A stretch of DNA of 64,000 nucleotides from Ignavibacteria bacterium. Its GTDB lineage: Bacteria; Bacteroidota; Ignavibacteria; Kapaibacteriales; UBA2268. Below, in pieces: positions 27,395 to 34,978 of the stretch. Under the pieces are notes generated by a model, which saw only the letters and a program-made list of their open reading frames with translations, ran no database searches and was not told where the DNA came from. The stretch spans positions 1 to 64,000 of the forward strand of contig JAERMQ010000004.1 of assembly GCA_016844745.1 (NCBI GenBank), given 5' to 3'. The position numbers and the translations under genes are program-made. Position 1 is the first letter of the stretch. Every line of letters begins with the position of its first letter.

Positions 27395-28282
27395 TTATTT
27401 GGATTTTTTTTCGGATGAGATTGGCTTCTCAAGCATTTTTGCTATTTCGCTATACTCTTCAGCCCTGAAGGTAAGCAGGAACCAAAGGACAATAGCTACG
27501 GGAAATCTCGAACCGATAACCAGTTCATTGAAAATTGAATTTAAAACATTTATGAAATCCTTATAAAATGAAGATTCATAAACAAGATATGCGTTATTTT
27601 TTATAACATCGAAAACGATGGTCTGGTTCAGCAATGTTGCAATCTCGATACTGATTTTAAAAGCAAAAAATAGATTAAATAAAATGATTCCAGAAATACA
27701 TGCAAACAACTTTCTTCGAAATGTAACAGGTGAAGATATAATAAGTGAGATAAGCAAAACCAAAGTGAAGTAATAATTTGTCCTTATATTGACTTTAATT
27801 TCAGGGTAATTAAAATCGAGTAATTTCTTTTCCCGGACTACATATTTTTGTATTGCAATTACCAGCGAATCATTGTTGAAATGAGTATTCATGCGGTTTA
27901 GATTAGGAAATGGTGTGTTATAATATTTCTTAGAATAGGAATTGAATGAGTCGGTAAGAATGTTGCCGATAAACGCAGAAACAAGGCTATAAGCCGATAA
28001 CAATGCAAACATTGAAATTGACAGGACAACAAAAAATTTAATTAATTCCCTGGCAAATCCCGGTTTTTTGCAGTGCTTTAATTTAGTGTCAAGAGTTCCT
28101 CTTGACACAAGGGGTGTCTTTCCTTGACTCAAGGTTTCCTTACCTTGAGTCAAGAGTTCCTCTTGACTCAAAGGGGATTCGTTCCTCGAGTCAAGAGTTC
28201 CTCTTGACACAAGGGGTGTCTTACCTTGAGTCAAGAGTTCCTCTTGACTCAATTCTGATTTTTTATTTTTTTTAAAGCCCAT
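27395..28282 (-). CDS. Exosortase H-associated membrane protein with repeat-encoded N-terminus
   Basis: About 295 residues. The C-terminal 225 have four or five membrane helices (FVVLSISMFALLSAYSL, YYFTLVLLISLIIS, and others) and a periplasmic loop. Position directly after exosortase H supports a role as its membrane partner, though I name it from context. Residues 10-70 are translated from palindromic repeats (SQEELLTQGK and LVSRGTLD recur) at 28090-28255. The frame overlaps the exosortase gene by 34 bases. ATG at 28282 is preferred over TTG at 28291. The native start may have been lost or displaced by the repeat. Confidence 0.65.
   Translation of the reverse strand: MGFKKNKKSELSQEELLTQGKTPLVSRGTLDSRNESPLSQEELLTQGKETLSQGKTPLVSRGTLDTKLKHCKKPGFARELIKFFVVLSISMFALLSAYSLVSAFIGNILTDSFNSYSKKYYNTPFPNLNRMNTHFNNDSLVIAIQKYVVREKKLLDFNYPEIKVNIRTNYYFTLVLLISLIISSPVTFRRKLFACISGIILFNLFFAFKISIEIATLLNQTIVFDVIKNNAYLVYESSFYKDFINVLNSIFNELVIGSRFPVAIVLWFLLTFRAEEYSEIAKMLEKPISSEKKSK
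28090..28255. repeat. Cluster of TCAAGAG..CTCTTGA hairpin repeats in a coding region
   Basis: Four palindromes with GTGTCAAGAG or GAGTCAAGAG arms, a TTC loop and a matching CTCTTGAC arm, joined by AAGGGGTGTC-like spacers. They are read in frame in the exosortase-associated protein. Confidence 0.9.
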
Positions 28283-28749
28283 CGAACCCAAAGAATGAAA
28301 AATAAAATTGCAAAAAGAGTTAATATCAGCGGCAGTATATCGTTATGGTAGCTATCGGCAGCAGCAGGGTCGCTCTTAGATAAATAGAACAATACAATTA
28401 TTCGAACAATATTCAGGCAATATATAAAAAGTGTTCCAAATAAAAGAGCTGGAATTTTCAATTTGAATTTCACCGGAAATGCAAGAACGGCAGATAAAAG
28501 CAGTGCTATCGGTTCGGAACCTTCGCATCCATAGCCGACTTTAATTGAAAAATCATCTAATATTATCAGGTCGCCTTTTGTTATAATATTGCTATTGAAT
28601 GAATTTAAATAATAACCTGCAATGCGTGCAGTGAGTAATCTGTATGGTTCGAGTATGAATAGCAGAAACTTAGTAGCAAAACCGACGTAATAAATAGCAA
28701 GTAATCCACCGAATATTAGAATAAATTTTATATGCTCGAATATTTTCAT
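28249..28749 (-). CDS. xrtH: Exosortase H (IPTL-CTERM specific)
   Basis: A 166-residue polytopic transpeptidase/protease of the exosortase/archaeosortase family. The three family-conserved residues are present: Cys75 (YGCEGSEP), Arg116 (NIVRI) and His135 (YHNDILP), on four or five hydrophobic segments. It should cleave IPTL-CTERM proteins after export. The start codon directly abuts the stop of the PAP2 gene (TGA then ATG, no gap) and its end overlaps the next membrane protein, so the three form an operon. The assignment to class H rests on the nearby IPTL-CTERM protein and general resemblance. Confidence 0.85.
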   Translation of the reverse strand: MKIFEHIKFILIFGGLLAIYYVGFATKFLLFILEPYRLLTARIAGYYLNSFNSNIITKGDLIILDDFSIKVGYGCEGSEPIALLLSAVLAFPVKFKLKIPALLFGTLFIYCLNIVRIIVLFYLSKSDPAAADSYHNDILPLILTLFAILFFILWVRWALKKIKNQN

Positions 28750-29601
28750 TCAAAAACGACATATAACATTAAATAATAAATTATTGCCTGCAAGACCCGG
28801 ACCTATCTGCCATGAACTGTTAACATTGTCTTTTCTGTGAGCCAGAGGAACTAAATATCCAATAGCCGAGCCTATTACTGCTCCGGTTAATATATCGGTA
28901 GGAAAGTGAGCGCCACCGTACCAGCGCAGGAATCCAATCGTTCCGGCAAGCCCTAATGTGCCTGCCCAGACATAATATTTATATTTCGAATCCGGTTCGT
29001 AATCCGAATATACTGTAGAAATGTAAACGGCAGTGGCAAACGCAAATGCCGTATGAGCAGAGAAGAAGGAACGCCTTGCTTCGGATGTGATTTTTTCGGA
29101 TAATGATACTTCAGGATTATAAGTATAAGGACGGGCTCTTGTTGTAGCTGCTTTAGCATAAAATTGAAGGAATCCGGTTATTCCGAAAACTTCATAAGTC
29201 ATAAACCCTAATTCTGTGAATCGGCTGTTATAATTATTAATTAATAACAACAGAGGTGAAGCGCATAATCCTGCAACCAAAATATCACTGGTTGTCAGGG
29301 CGGTAGAGGAATAATTATAAGTAGCAGAACGGTCAATTACCCAAAGGTCGGAACGTTTCAATCCATTAACCTGGTTTTCAGTCATCGGTTCAATTTTAGA
29401 ATCCAAATAAAAAGATTCGAAAAGATTAGCAGTAATTAATATACAGGAAGTAATATCACGTTCCTTATTTATCCTATATGGATTTTGCGCATGGCATAAA
29501 CTTTGGCAAAAGTATAAAAAAAATAGGATAAATAAATATTTGTTTTTTATGAAATATTCATTCCGAATTATAAATTTATTTATACTATGCTGAAATGTCA
29601 T
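28750..29601 (-). CDS. PAP2 superfamily phosphatase
   Basis: A membrane-associated lipid or polyprenyl phosphatase. The three PAP2 motifs are visible: KAATTRARPY, RSFFSAHTAF (SAH in place of SGH) and RWYGGAHFPTD. A signal peptide ends CHAQ. A longer frame to 29706 exists, but its first 35 residues (CHSERSEES and so on) are the translation of a palindromic repeat, so they are excluded. The ATG at 29601 itself lies on the repeat edge, and a non-ATG start further in is possible. It heads the operon with exosortase H, so recycling an undecaprenyl-type carrier or modifying lipids for the exosortase product is conceivable but unproven. Confidence 0.8.
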   Translation of the reverse strand: MTFQHSINKFIIRNEYFIKNKYLFILFFLYFCQSLCHAQNPYRINKERDITSCILITANLFESFYLDSKIEPMTENQVNGLKRSDLWVIDRSATYNYSSTALTTSDILVAGLCASPLLLLINNYNSRFTELGFMTYEVFGITGFLQFYAKAATTRARPYTYNPEVSLSEKITSEARRSFFSAHTAFAFATAVYISTVYSDYEPDSKYKYYVWAGTLGLAGTIGFLRWYGGAHFPTDILTGAVIGSAIGYLVPLAHRKDNVNSSWQIGPGLAGNNLLFNVICRF

Positions 29602-29668
29602 TCTGAACGAAGTGAAGAATCCATTTCTTACATTGGGACTGGATTCTTCACTTCGTTCAGAATGACAT
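29597..29668. repeat. Palindromic repeat (GAAGAATCC family) at the PAP2 5' end
   Basis: Arms TGTCATTCTGAACGAAGTG and CACTTCGTTCAGAATGACA. It occupies the region where the promoter and ribosome site of the PAP2 gene would be expected, and supplies the ATG at 29601. Confidence 0.9.
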
Positions 29669-29736
29669 CCTTGTAAATTACTTAAATTATTCTTTAGATA
29701 ATACATAAAAAAGTTTGGTGTTATTATATAAAAAAT

Positions 29737-31896
29737 TTACCTGCAAATCAGTTTACAGAACAATTCATTTCTTGCATTTTTTGACCAAACCTGCTCAGCC
29801 ACAGTACCGGTTCCCGTTACATTGGCTTTAATTCCGCAGCTATGCATTATCCTGAGCGCACGACGTAAAGACAATCCTTTTACCGATGGTGTTTTTACTA
29901 TGGGCTTGCCATCTTCGTTAATGCTGTAATGCACATCAATATAAGTGCCTTTTTTGGAAGTTGTGCCGGATGCAGGATTCTGGTAAACAATAACTCCTTT
30001 TCTTTGTTCATTCGTTAGCATTAAGTTGCAATTTCTTGCCTCTTTGTATGCTTCTTCCGCCGTCATCCCGCAGACCGATGGAGTTAGACTAGAATCAGCA
30101 GGAACACTCTTTTGCTTACTATACTTTTCACCTAATGCCGATTCGGGAGAAAAATTAAGCCAACGGGTTGCAATACTCTTAAACACAGGCGCTGCAGTTG
30201 CGGCAGCATAGTAATTACCTTTAGGTTTTTCGAGCAGGACAAGCATAGCTACGGTTGGGTTTTCTGCCGGGAAGTATCCGGCAAATGAAGCGATATATTC
30301 CTCCGAATAAACACCGTTTACTACAAGTTTGGTTGTACCGGTTTTCCCGGCAACGCTGAATCCATCAATACGTGCAGTTAAACCGGTTCCACGATTAACA
30401 ACACCGGTTAGAAGATTTGTGAGTGTTTGAGCAGTTCCTTTTGTTATTACATGCCGAATCATTTCGGGGCTTCCTGTGTAAATATTCTCACCGGCATCAT
30501 TGGTAGCCGATGCAAGAATATATGGCTTCATCAATTTCCCACCATTTGCAACCGTTGCATAAGCGCCAACAACTTGCAATCCCGTTGCAAGAAATCCGTA
30601 TCCGAAACCGAGAAATCGTTTCATAACGGGAGTTATTTCCTCCATTTTCGGGATTCTGCCAGGTACTTCACCGGGAGCATCTATTCCGAGCGTAAGTCCG
30701 AAACCGAAATTCCTGATGTATTTATAAAATTTATAATCCGGCAGACGGCTTGCAACTGTTGAAAAAATGATGTTACTCGAAATTTCAAAAGCCTGTCGGA
30801 ATGTGATTTTTCCAACGCCATGAACATCTGTAATTTTGTAATCATCTATTGCAAGGACTCCATCGCAGCCGTCTAAAACATCGCTCGGAGAAAATATCCT
30901 TTCCTCCAAAGCAGCAGCAGCAGTAATTAATTTAAAGGTCGAACCGGGTTCATAAAGGTCGGTAAAAGCCCTGTTCCGCATAACCGCTTCGGCTGATGAA
31001 GAAGTATTTTCGGGTGAATATCCGGGGTAGGATGCTATTGCCAGTATCTCTCCTGTTGATGGTTTCATTGCGATTACAGTTCCCGAGACAGAGCCTGTGC
31101 TAATCACGCCTTGTTTTAATTCATATTCTGCAATTTGCTGTAAGTCGATATCAAGAGTAAGCTGGAGCGAATTGCCATTTTCTGCCTGAACAGAAGGCAG
31201 GTCTGCAGCGGGTCGCAGCCTTCCGAGCGCATCCCGGTGCATCGTCATGAATCCGTCTTTGCCTTGCAGGTATTTATTCCAATATTTTTCTATACCGCTA
31301 ATACCGTTATTATCGATATCAGTTGCACCTAAAATCTGGGCAGCTATATTTGAATAAATCAGATTTCTTTTTGGCTCCGGGATTAACAATAACGCTTTAT
31401 TTTTCAGAGATTGGAATATACGAAGTTTTGAAATCGGTAAACCGCGTGCGAGCCATAGAAAGGAGCCGTTCGCACCGTCAATTTTTGCATTTAACTGCTG
31501 CAAGGTCATTCCTGTTTCGCGGCAGATAACTTCGGATATTTTATCCCGGCTATCGGATTTTTCATTATTTTCTTCAATTTCTTCCAATAATACCGGGTCA
31601 ACTGCAATTGAGAATTTTCTAACATTAGAGGCAAGCAGTTTGCCGTTTCGGTCATAAATGCTACCTCTTTCGGCAAGCAGCGCTACTCTTGATTCATGCT
31701 GGCGGCGGGCTTTTTCTTTGTATTCGGCTGAATTGAGAATCTGGATTCCGAACAGACGAATCCCTATTACTAAGAAACCAATAAAAAATAAAATTAACAT
31801 AAACACCAGTTTACGGTTTTTACTTTTTATTGCTTTTTCCGATTCTTCTTCGGAATCCTCTTGTTCTTCTTCTTTATCTGCCATGTTTTTAAGCAT
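29737..31896 (-). CDS. FtsI/PBP2-type penicillin-binding protein with PASTA domains
   Basis: A 719-residue class B PBP, a peptidoglycan transpeptidase anchored by one helix (about residues 32-52). The catalytic motifs are STFKLI (Ser nucleophile), SSN (SSNIIFS) and KTGTT, in order. Two C-terminal PASTA-like modules (PSVCGMTAEEAYKEA and PSVKGLSLRRALRIM) follow from about residue 600. This is the FtsI/SpoVD layout of Bacteroidota. It lies outside a dcw cluster. The start may be the Met at residue 5 (31884). No clear ribosome site is visible for either. Confidence 0.88.
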   Translation of the reverse strand: MLKNMADKEEEQEDSEEESEKAIKSKNRKLVFMLILFFIGFLVIGIRLFGIQILNSAEYKEKARRQHESRVALLAERGSIYDRNGKLLASNVRKFSIAVDPVLLEEIEENNEKSDSRDKISEVICRETGMTLQQLNAKIDGANGSFLWLARGLPISKLRIFQSLKNKALLLIPEPKRNLIYSNIAAQILGATDIDNNGISGIEKYWNKYLQGKDGFMTMHRDALGRLRPAADLPSVQAENGNSLQLTLDIDLQQIAEYELKQGVISTGSVSGTVIAMKPSTGEILAIASYPGYSPENTSSSAEAVMRNRAFTDLYEPGSTFKLITAAAALEERIFSPSDVLDGCDGVLAIDDYKITDVHGVGKITFRQAFEISSNIIFSTVASRLPDYKFYKYIRNFGFGLTLGIDAPGEVPGRIPKMEEITPVMKRFLGFGYGFLATGLQVVGAYATVANGGKLMKPYILASATNDAGENIYTGSPEMIRHVITKGTAQTLTNLLTGVVNRGTGLTARIDGFSVAGKTGTTKLVVNGVYSEEYIASFAGYFPAENPTVAMLVLLEKPKGNYYAAATAAPVFKSIATRWLNFSPESALGEKYSKQKSVPADSSLTPSVCGMTAEEAYKEARNCNLMLTNEQRKGVIVYQNPASGTTSKKGTYIDVHYSINEDGKPIVKTPSVKGLSLRRALRIMHSCGIKANVTGTGTVAEQVWSKNARNELFCKLICR

Positions 31897-31962
31897 TAAT
31901 TTAAGTGGTTCATTTAACCACCAAATTGTTTAACCTGTTTGTAAATGAAAAGTTGGTAAGTA

Positions 31963-32008
31963 TGTCATTCAGAACTTGTTTCGGAATCCATGATTCTGAA
32001 ACAAGTTA
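31963..32008. repeat. Short palindrome with AACTTGTTTC arms
   Basis: AACTTGTTTCGGAATC is inverted as GATTCTGAAACAAGTT. It begins with TGTCATTCAG, like the GAAGAATCC family, so it may be a variant subfamily. Confidence 0.65.
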
Positions 32009-32059
32009 CCAATGATAGATTTTTCTTGATTCAAAACAATATCAACTATTTCAATAATG

Positions 32060-32135
32060 AGAAACCCCCTAACCCCCTTTGAAAAAGGGGGACAACCAAT
32101 TCCCCCTTTTTCAAAGGGGGTTAGGGGGTTTCTCT
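32060..32135. repeat. CCCCCTAACCCCC palindromic repeat
   Basis: GAGAAACCCCCTAACCC is inverted as GGGTTAGGGGGTTTCTC, with an inner pair CCCTTTGAAAAAGGGGG. It is the second copy of the 27190 family. The rest of 32136-32502 shows no gene. Confidence 0.9.
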
Positions 32136-32502
32136 TGAATTTGTCATTGCATATTTTTATTAATTCCAGTATTTTGGAGTTTAGATTGACAAATCCTTAG
32201 TTTTTATTCACTTCCTGCTTTATTCCTTCGGATTCCCCCCCGATGGAAAAAATTATAGATATATTAATTTATATATCAATACACTTTTAAGTAGTAAAAT
32301 TAATAAATAAGATGGTTATTGCCAAATTTTTTTCATAAATTAACTTTGAAATGATTTTAATGGATTAAGTGTAGTTCTATTAATCACTAAATTGTCATTC
32401 CTGCATTCGAGGCTGTGTTAAAAGTCTCTTATTAACATTCGATTATTTTATTTAATTTGAATTCCTGATTTTAGTAAATCCTTAATTGAAAGTATTGAAA
32501 TT

Positions 32503-33420
32503 ATGAAAGATTTGCAAAGCCGCCTTCTTATTGCAGGTATTGGAATACCCTTGCTAATATTATTAATCATCACCGGTGGGATGTGGTTTACCGGTATTAT
32601 CGTAATTATTTCGGCAGTATCGCTTTGGGAATTTTATTCTCTTTGCCGGCATAAGGGAATGGAACCTTTTGCAGGCTTAGGCGTCATTACCGGAATTATT
32701 TTTCAGTTAGCCTTCTGGTATTTCCTGAGCAGCAATGCATTATTTGAATTTTTATTGGTTGCTCTCATTTTAATTATATCATATATTATCCTGCTCCTGA
32801 CTTTTCAAATCTTATCCAAGCGTCATGGTCCGATTACTTTATTAGGCGCTACTTTGCTCGGTAATTTCTATATTACCGGACTCTTTTCATGTTTAATTGC
32901 CATCCGGAATTTTGATTCAATACTTAATACTATCGACCGGCAGGCTGCCTCTTTTCTAATCCTGCACATGAACAGAACGGATTACATATTAATGATGAAC
33001 TCCAATCATTGGGGATATTTCGTTCTTTGTGTGTTCATTGCAGTCTGGCTCTGCGATACTGCCGCTTATTTTATTGGGAAGAATTTCGGTAAGCATAAAT
33101 TAGCGCCCAGGATTAGCCCGAAAAAGACAATTGAAGGATTCATTGCAGGAATAGCAGGAAGCATCATAGGATTTGCCGTATCTGCATGGATAACTATTCC
33201 ATTTATTCATGTATTCGAATATTCGATTTTAATAGGAATAATTATTGGATTAGCAGGACAGGTAGGCGATTTGGCAGAATCGCAATTCAAGCGGGATGCC
33301 CAGGTTAAGGATAGCGGCAGGACGCTGCTTGGTCATGGCGGTTTCTTAGACCGCTTCGACAGCATTTTATTTGTTTTTCCTGCTATATTGATTTATTTTA
33401 TGTTGAAGTTGTTTTTATGA
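32503..33420 (+). CDS. cdsA: Phosphatidate cytidylyltransferase
   Basis: A 305-residue integral membrane enzyme converting phosphatidate and CTP to CDP-diacylglycerol, the branch point of phospholipid synthesis. It has about eight helices and the C-terminal signature DSGRTLLGHGGFLDRFDS. FGKHKLAPRISPKKTIEGF gives the nucleotide and metal-binding segment. The gene is not in its frequent frr-uppS-cdsA context, and is flanked by palindromic repeats on both sides. Confidence 0.94.
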   Translation: MKDLQSRLLIAGIGIPLLILLIITGGMWFTGIIVIISAVSLWEFYSLCRHKGMEPFAGLGVITGIIFQLAFWYFLSSNALFEFLLVALILIISYIILLLTFQILSKRHGPITLLGATLLGNFYITGLFSCLIAIRNFDSILNTIDRQAASFLILHMNRTDYILMMNSNHWGYFVLCVFIAVWLCDTAAYFIGKNFGKHKLAPRISPKKTIEGFIAGIAGSIIGFAVSAWITIPFIHVFEYSILIGIIIGLAGQVGDLAESQFKRDAQVKDSGRTLLGHGGFLDRFDSILFVFPAILIYFMLKLFL

Positions 33421-33468
33421 ATTTAATTTTATTAAAGGCTTAAATTGCTGAAATGAATAAATTTACCA

Positions 33469-33555
33469 CCCCCTACCCCCTCCTAAAATAGGAGGGGATA
33501 AGAAAAGAAAATTAAAATCCCCTCCTATTTTAGGGGGGGTAGGGGGTGGTAAATT
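33469..33555. repeat. CCCCCTACCCCC palindromic repeat
   Basis: TTTACCACCCCCTACCCCC is inverted as GGGGGTAGGGGGTGGTAAA, with an inner pair TCCTAAAATAGGAGGGG and CCCCTCCTATTTTAGG. It lies between cdsA and nth and is related in style to the 27190 and 32060 elements. Confidence 0.9.
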
Positions 33556-33580
33556 CAATTAATATGAAAAAATATCTATA

Positions 33581-34234
33581 ATGAAAAAAATAAAAACCGC
33601 AAAACCAACAAACGAAAAAAAACGGATGGCCGTGGTCATCAAAACATTAGAATCAGTCTATCCCACTGCCAGAATCGGATTGGAATATAGGAATCCCTTT
33701 CAATTAATGATTTCAACGATTCTATCGGCTCAATGCACAGATGCCCGGGTAAATATGGTAACAGAAAAAATATTTAAGAAATATTCCACTCCTGAAGATT
33801 TTATTTCAATTCCGGTCGAGATATTAGAGCAGGAAATCTTTTCAACGGGATATTACAAAGCAAAATCAAAGAATATCCAGGCTAATTGCAGAATGTTAAT
33901 CGATGAATTCAATGGTATCGTACCGAATACAATGGAAGAACTATTGCGCCTGCCCGGCGTTGGACGCAAGACTGCAAATGTAATCTTAGGGCATTGTTTC
34001 GAGGCGGTAGGAATTGTCGTCGATACCCATGTTTCGCGAATAGCAAACAGAATGGGATTTGCCGCAACGCAGGATGCCGGGAAAATCGAATATGCCTTAA
34101 TGGAACTTGTGCCAAAAAAAATATGGATGCTCTTTACGCATTATTGGATTTCTCTCGGCAGGCAGGTCTGCACCTCACGAAAAGCAAAATGTGGGGAATG
34201 TTCGGTAGCTGGGCTTTGTCAGAAGATATTGTAA
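33581..34234 (+). CDS. nth: Endonuclease III
   Basis: A 217-residue base-excision repair glycosylase/AP lyase. The helix-hairpin-helix LPGVGRKTAN carries catalytic Lys130, and Asp148 is in VVDTHVSR. Cys197, Cys204, Cys207 and Cys213 give the C-X6-C-X2-C-X5-C iron-sulphur cluster motif. The enzyme removes oxidised pyrimidines. It is monocistronic. Confidence 0.96.
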   Translation: MKKIKTAKPTNEKKRMAVVIKTLESVYPTARIGLEYRNPFQLMISTILSAQCTDARVNMVTEKIFKKYSTPEDFISIPVEILEQEIFSTGYYKAKSKNIQANCRMLIDEFNGIVPNTMEELLRLPGVGRKTANVILGHCFEAVGIVVDTHVSRIANRMGFAATQDAGKIEYALMELVPKKIWMLFTHYWISLGRQVCTSRKAKCGECSVAGLCQKIL

Positions 34235-34317
34235 TAAAAGTTCAAAGTTAAAAGTTTATAAAGTAAATAGTTATTCACTAAAATCCCTAAATTGGCTGTA
34301 TCTAAAGTCAACAAGAA

Positions 34318-34389
34318 TGTCATTCAGAGCGAAGCGAAGAATCCAGAAGCTGCATTGGGACTGGATTCTTCGCTTCGCCCTGAATGACA
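34318..34389. repeat. Palindromic repeat (GAAGAATCC family)
   Basis: Arms TGTCATTCAGAGCGAAGCG and CGCTTCGCCCTGAATGACA. Paired changes (AGCG / CGCT) keep the stem. The interval 34235-34539 contains no gene apart from this element and the mazE promoter region. Confidence 0.85.
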
Positions 34390-34539
34390 GCCCAAGCAGA
34401 GTTTTCACACAGTCTCGAATGAAGGAATCCCTTTTTGAAACGAATAATGTCATTCTTGCGAATGCATTTGTTTCATGATTTAATGAAATAATTATCTTAA
34501 TCAATCGTTTTGTTTATTATTTATCAATAAGGAGTAAAC

Positions 34540-34782
34540 ATGGAAACAACAATGATAAAAATCGGGAAATCTAAAGGGGTAAAGCTCTCACAGCCTATAT
34601 TGGATAAATATGATATACAGGATAAGGTTGAAATTGAATTAAAAAAAGATTATATCGTTATTAAACCAGTAAAGAATATAAGGCAAGGGTGGGATAAGGC
34701 ATTCAAACAAATGCACGAAAATAATGATGATAGTTTGATAATTCCTGATGTTTTTCCCGAAGAGGAATTCGAAAAATGGTAA
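34540..34782 (+). CDS. mazE: MazE/AbrB-type antitoxin
   Basis: An 80-residue swapped-hairpin AbrB-type DNA-binding domain (MIKIGKSKGVKLSQPILDKY) with an acidic C-terminal tail that would bind MazF. AAGGAG precedes the ATG. Its stop codon overlaps the ATG of a truncated mazF, the normal coupled arrangement. With the toxin gutted, it could now act only as a solitary regulator or as an antitoxin to related toxins elsewhere. Confidence 0.85.
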   Translation: METTMIKIGKSKGVKLSQPILDKYDIQDKVEIELKKDYIVIKPVKNIRQGWDKAFKQMHENNDDSLIIPDVFPEEEFEKW

Positions 34783-34886
34783 TTAAAACAATTGATAAAT
34801 TAAGGATTATTGAGCTATTAGGAAGAATTTCCGATAAAGAAATAATTAATTTAAAAAAAATTATAAAAGAAACCTTCGTTGACTGA
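34776..34886 (+). pseudogene. mazF: mazF remnant with internal in-frame deletion
   Basis: A 36-codon frame beginning MVIK, the usual MazF start, and continuing directly with TIDKLRIIELLGRISDKEI and an ETFVD terminus, which matches the C-terminal helix of Bacteroidota MazF. About 75 central residues, including the RNase barrel and active site, are missing while start, stop and frame are intact. The start overlaps mazE by 7 bases. The product cannot be an active mRNA interferase, but it may still bind MazE. Confidence 0.75.
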
Positions 34887-34978
34887 TGATTTTAATTCTC
34901 AATTGGTCTAAAGTTTCCTCTATTGATTTTTCCATCTACAACTTTACGTTACTTCAATACTCTTAAAAAAATATACAC

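Noticed and set aside
29602-29706. N-terminal extension of the PAP2 gene (CHSERSEES segment)
   Set aside because: The residues are a translated intergenic repeat, a known annotation artefact, so the shorter start was used.
27190-33555. CRISPR array made of repeated C-rich or GAAGAATCC elements
   Set aside because: Copies are isolated, palindromic, not regularly spaced, and no cas genes are present.
34271-34504. 77-codon minus-strand ORF downstream of nth
   Set aside because: It is mostly the translation of a GAAGAATCC-family palindrome (SFRAKRRIQSQCSF) and has no family resemblance.
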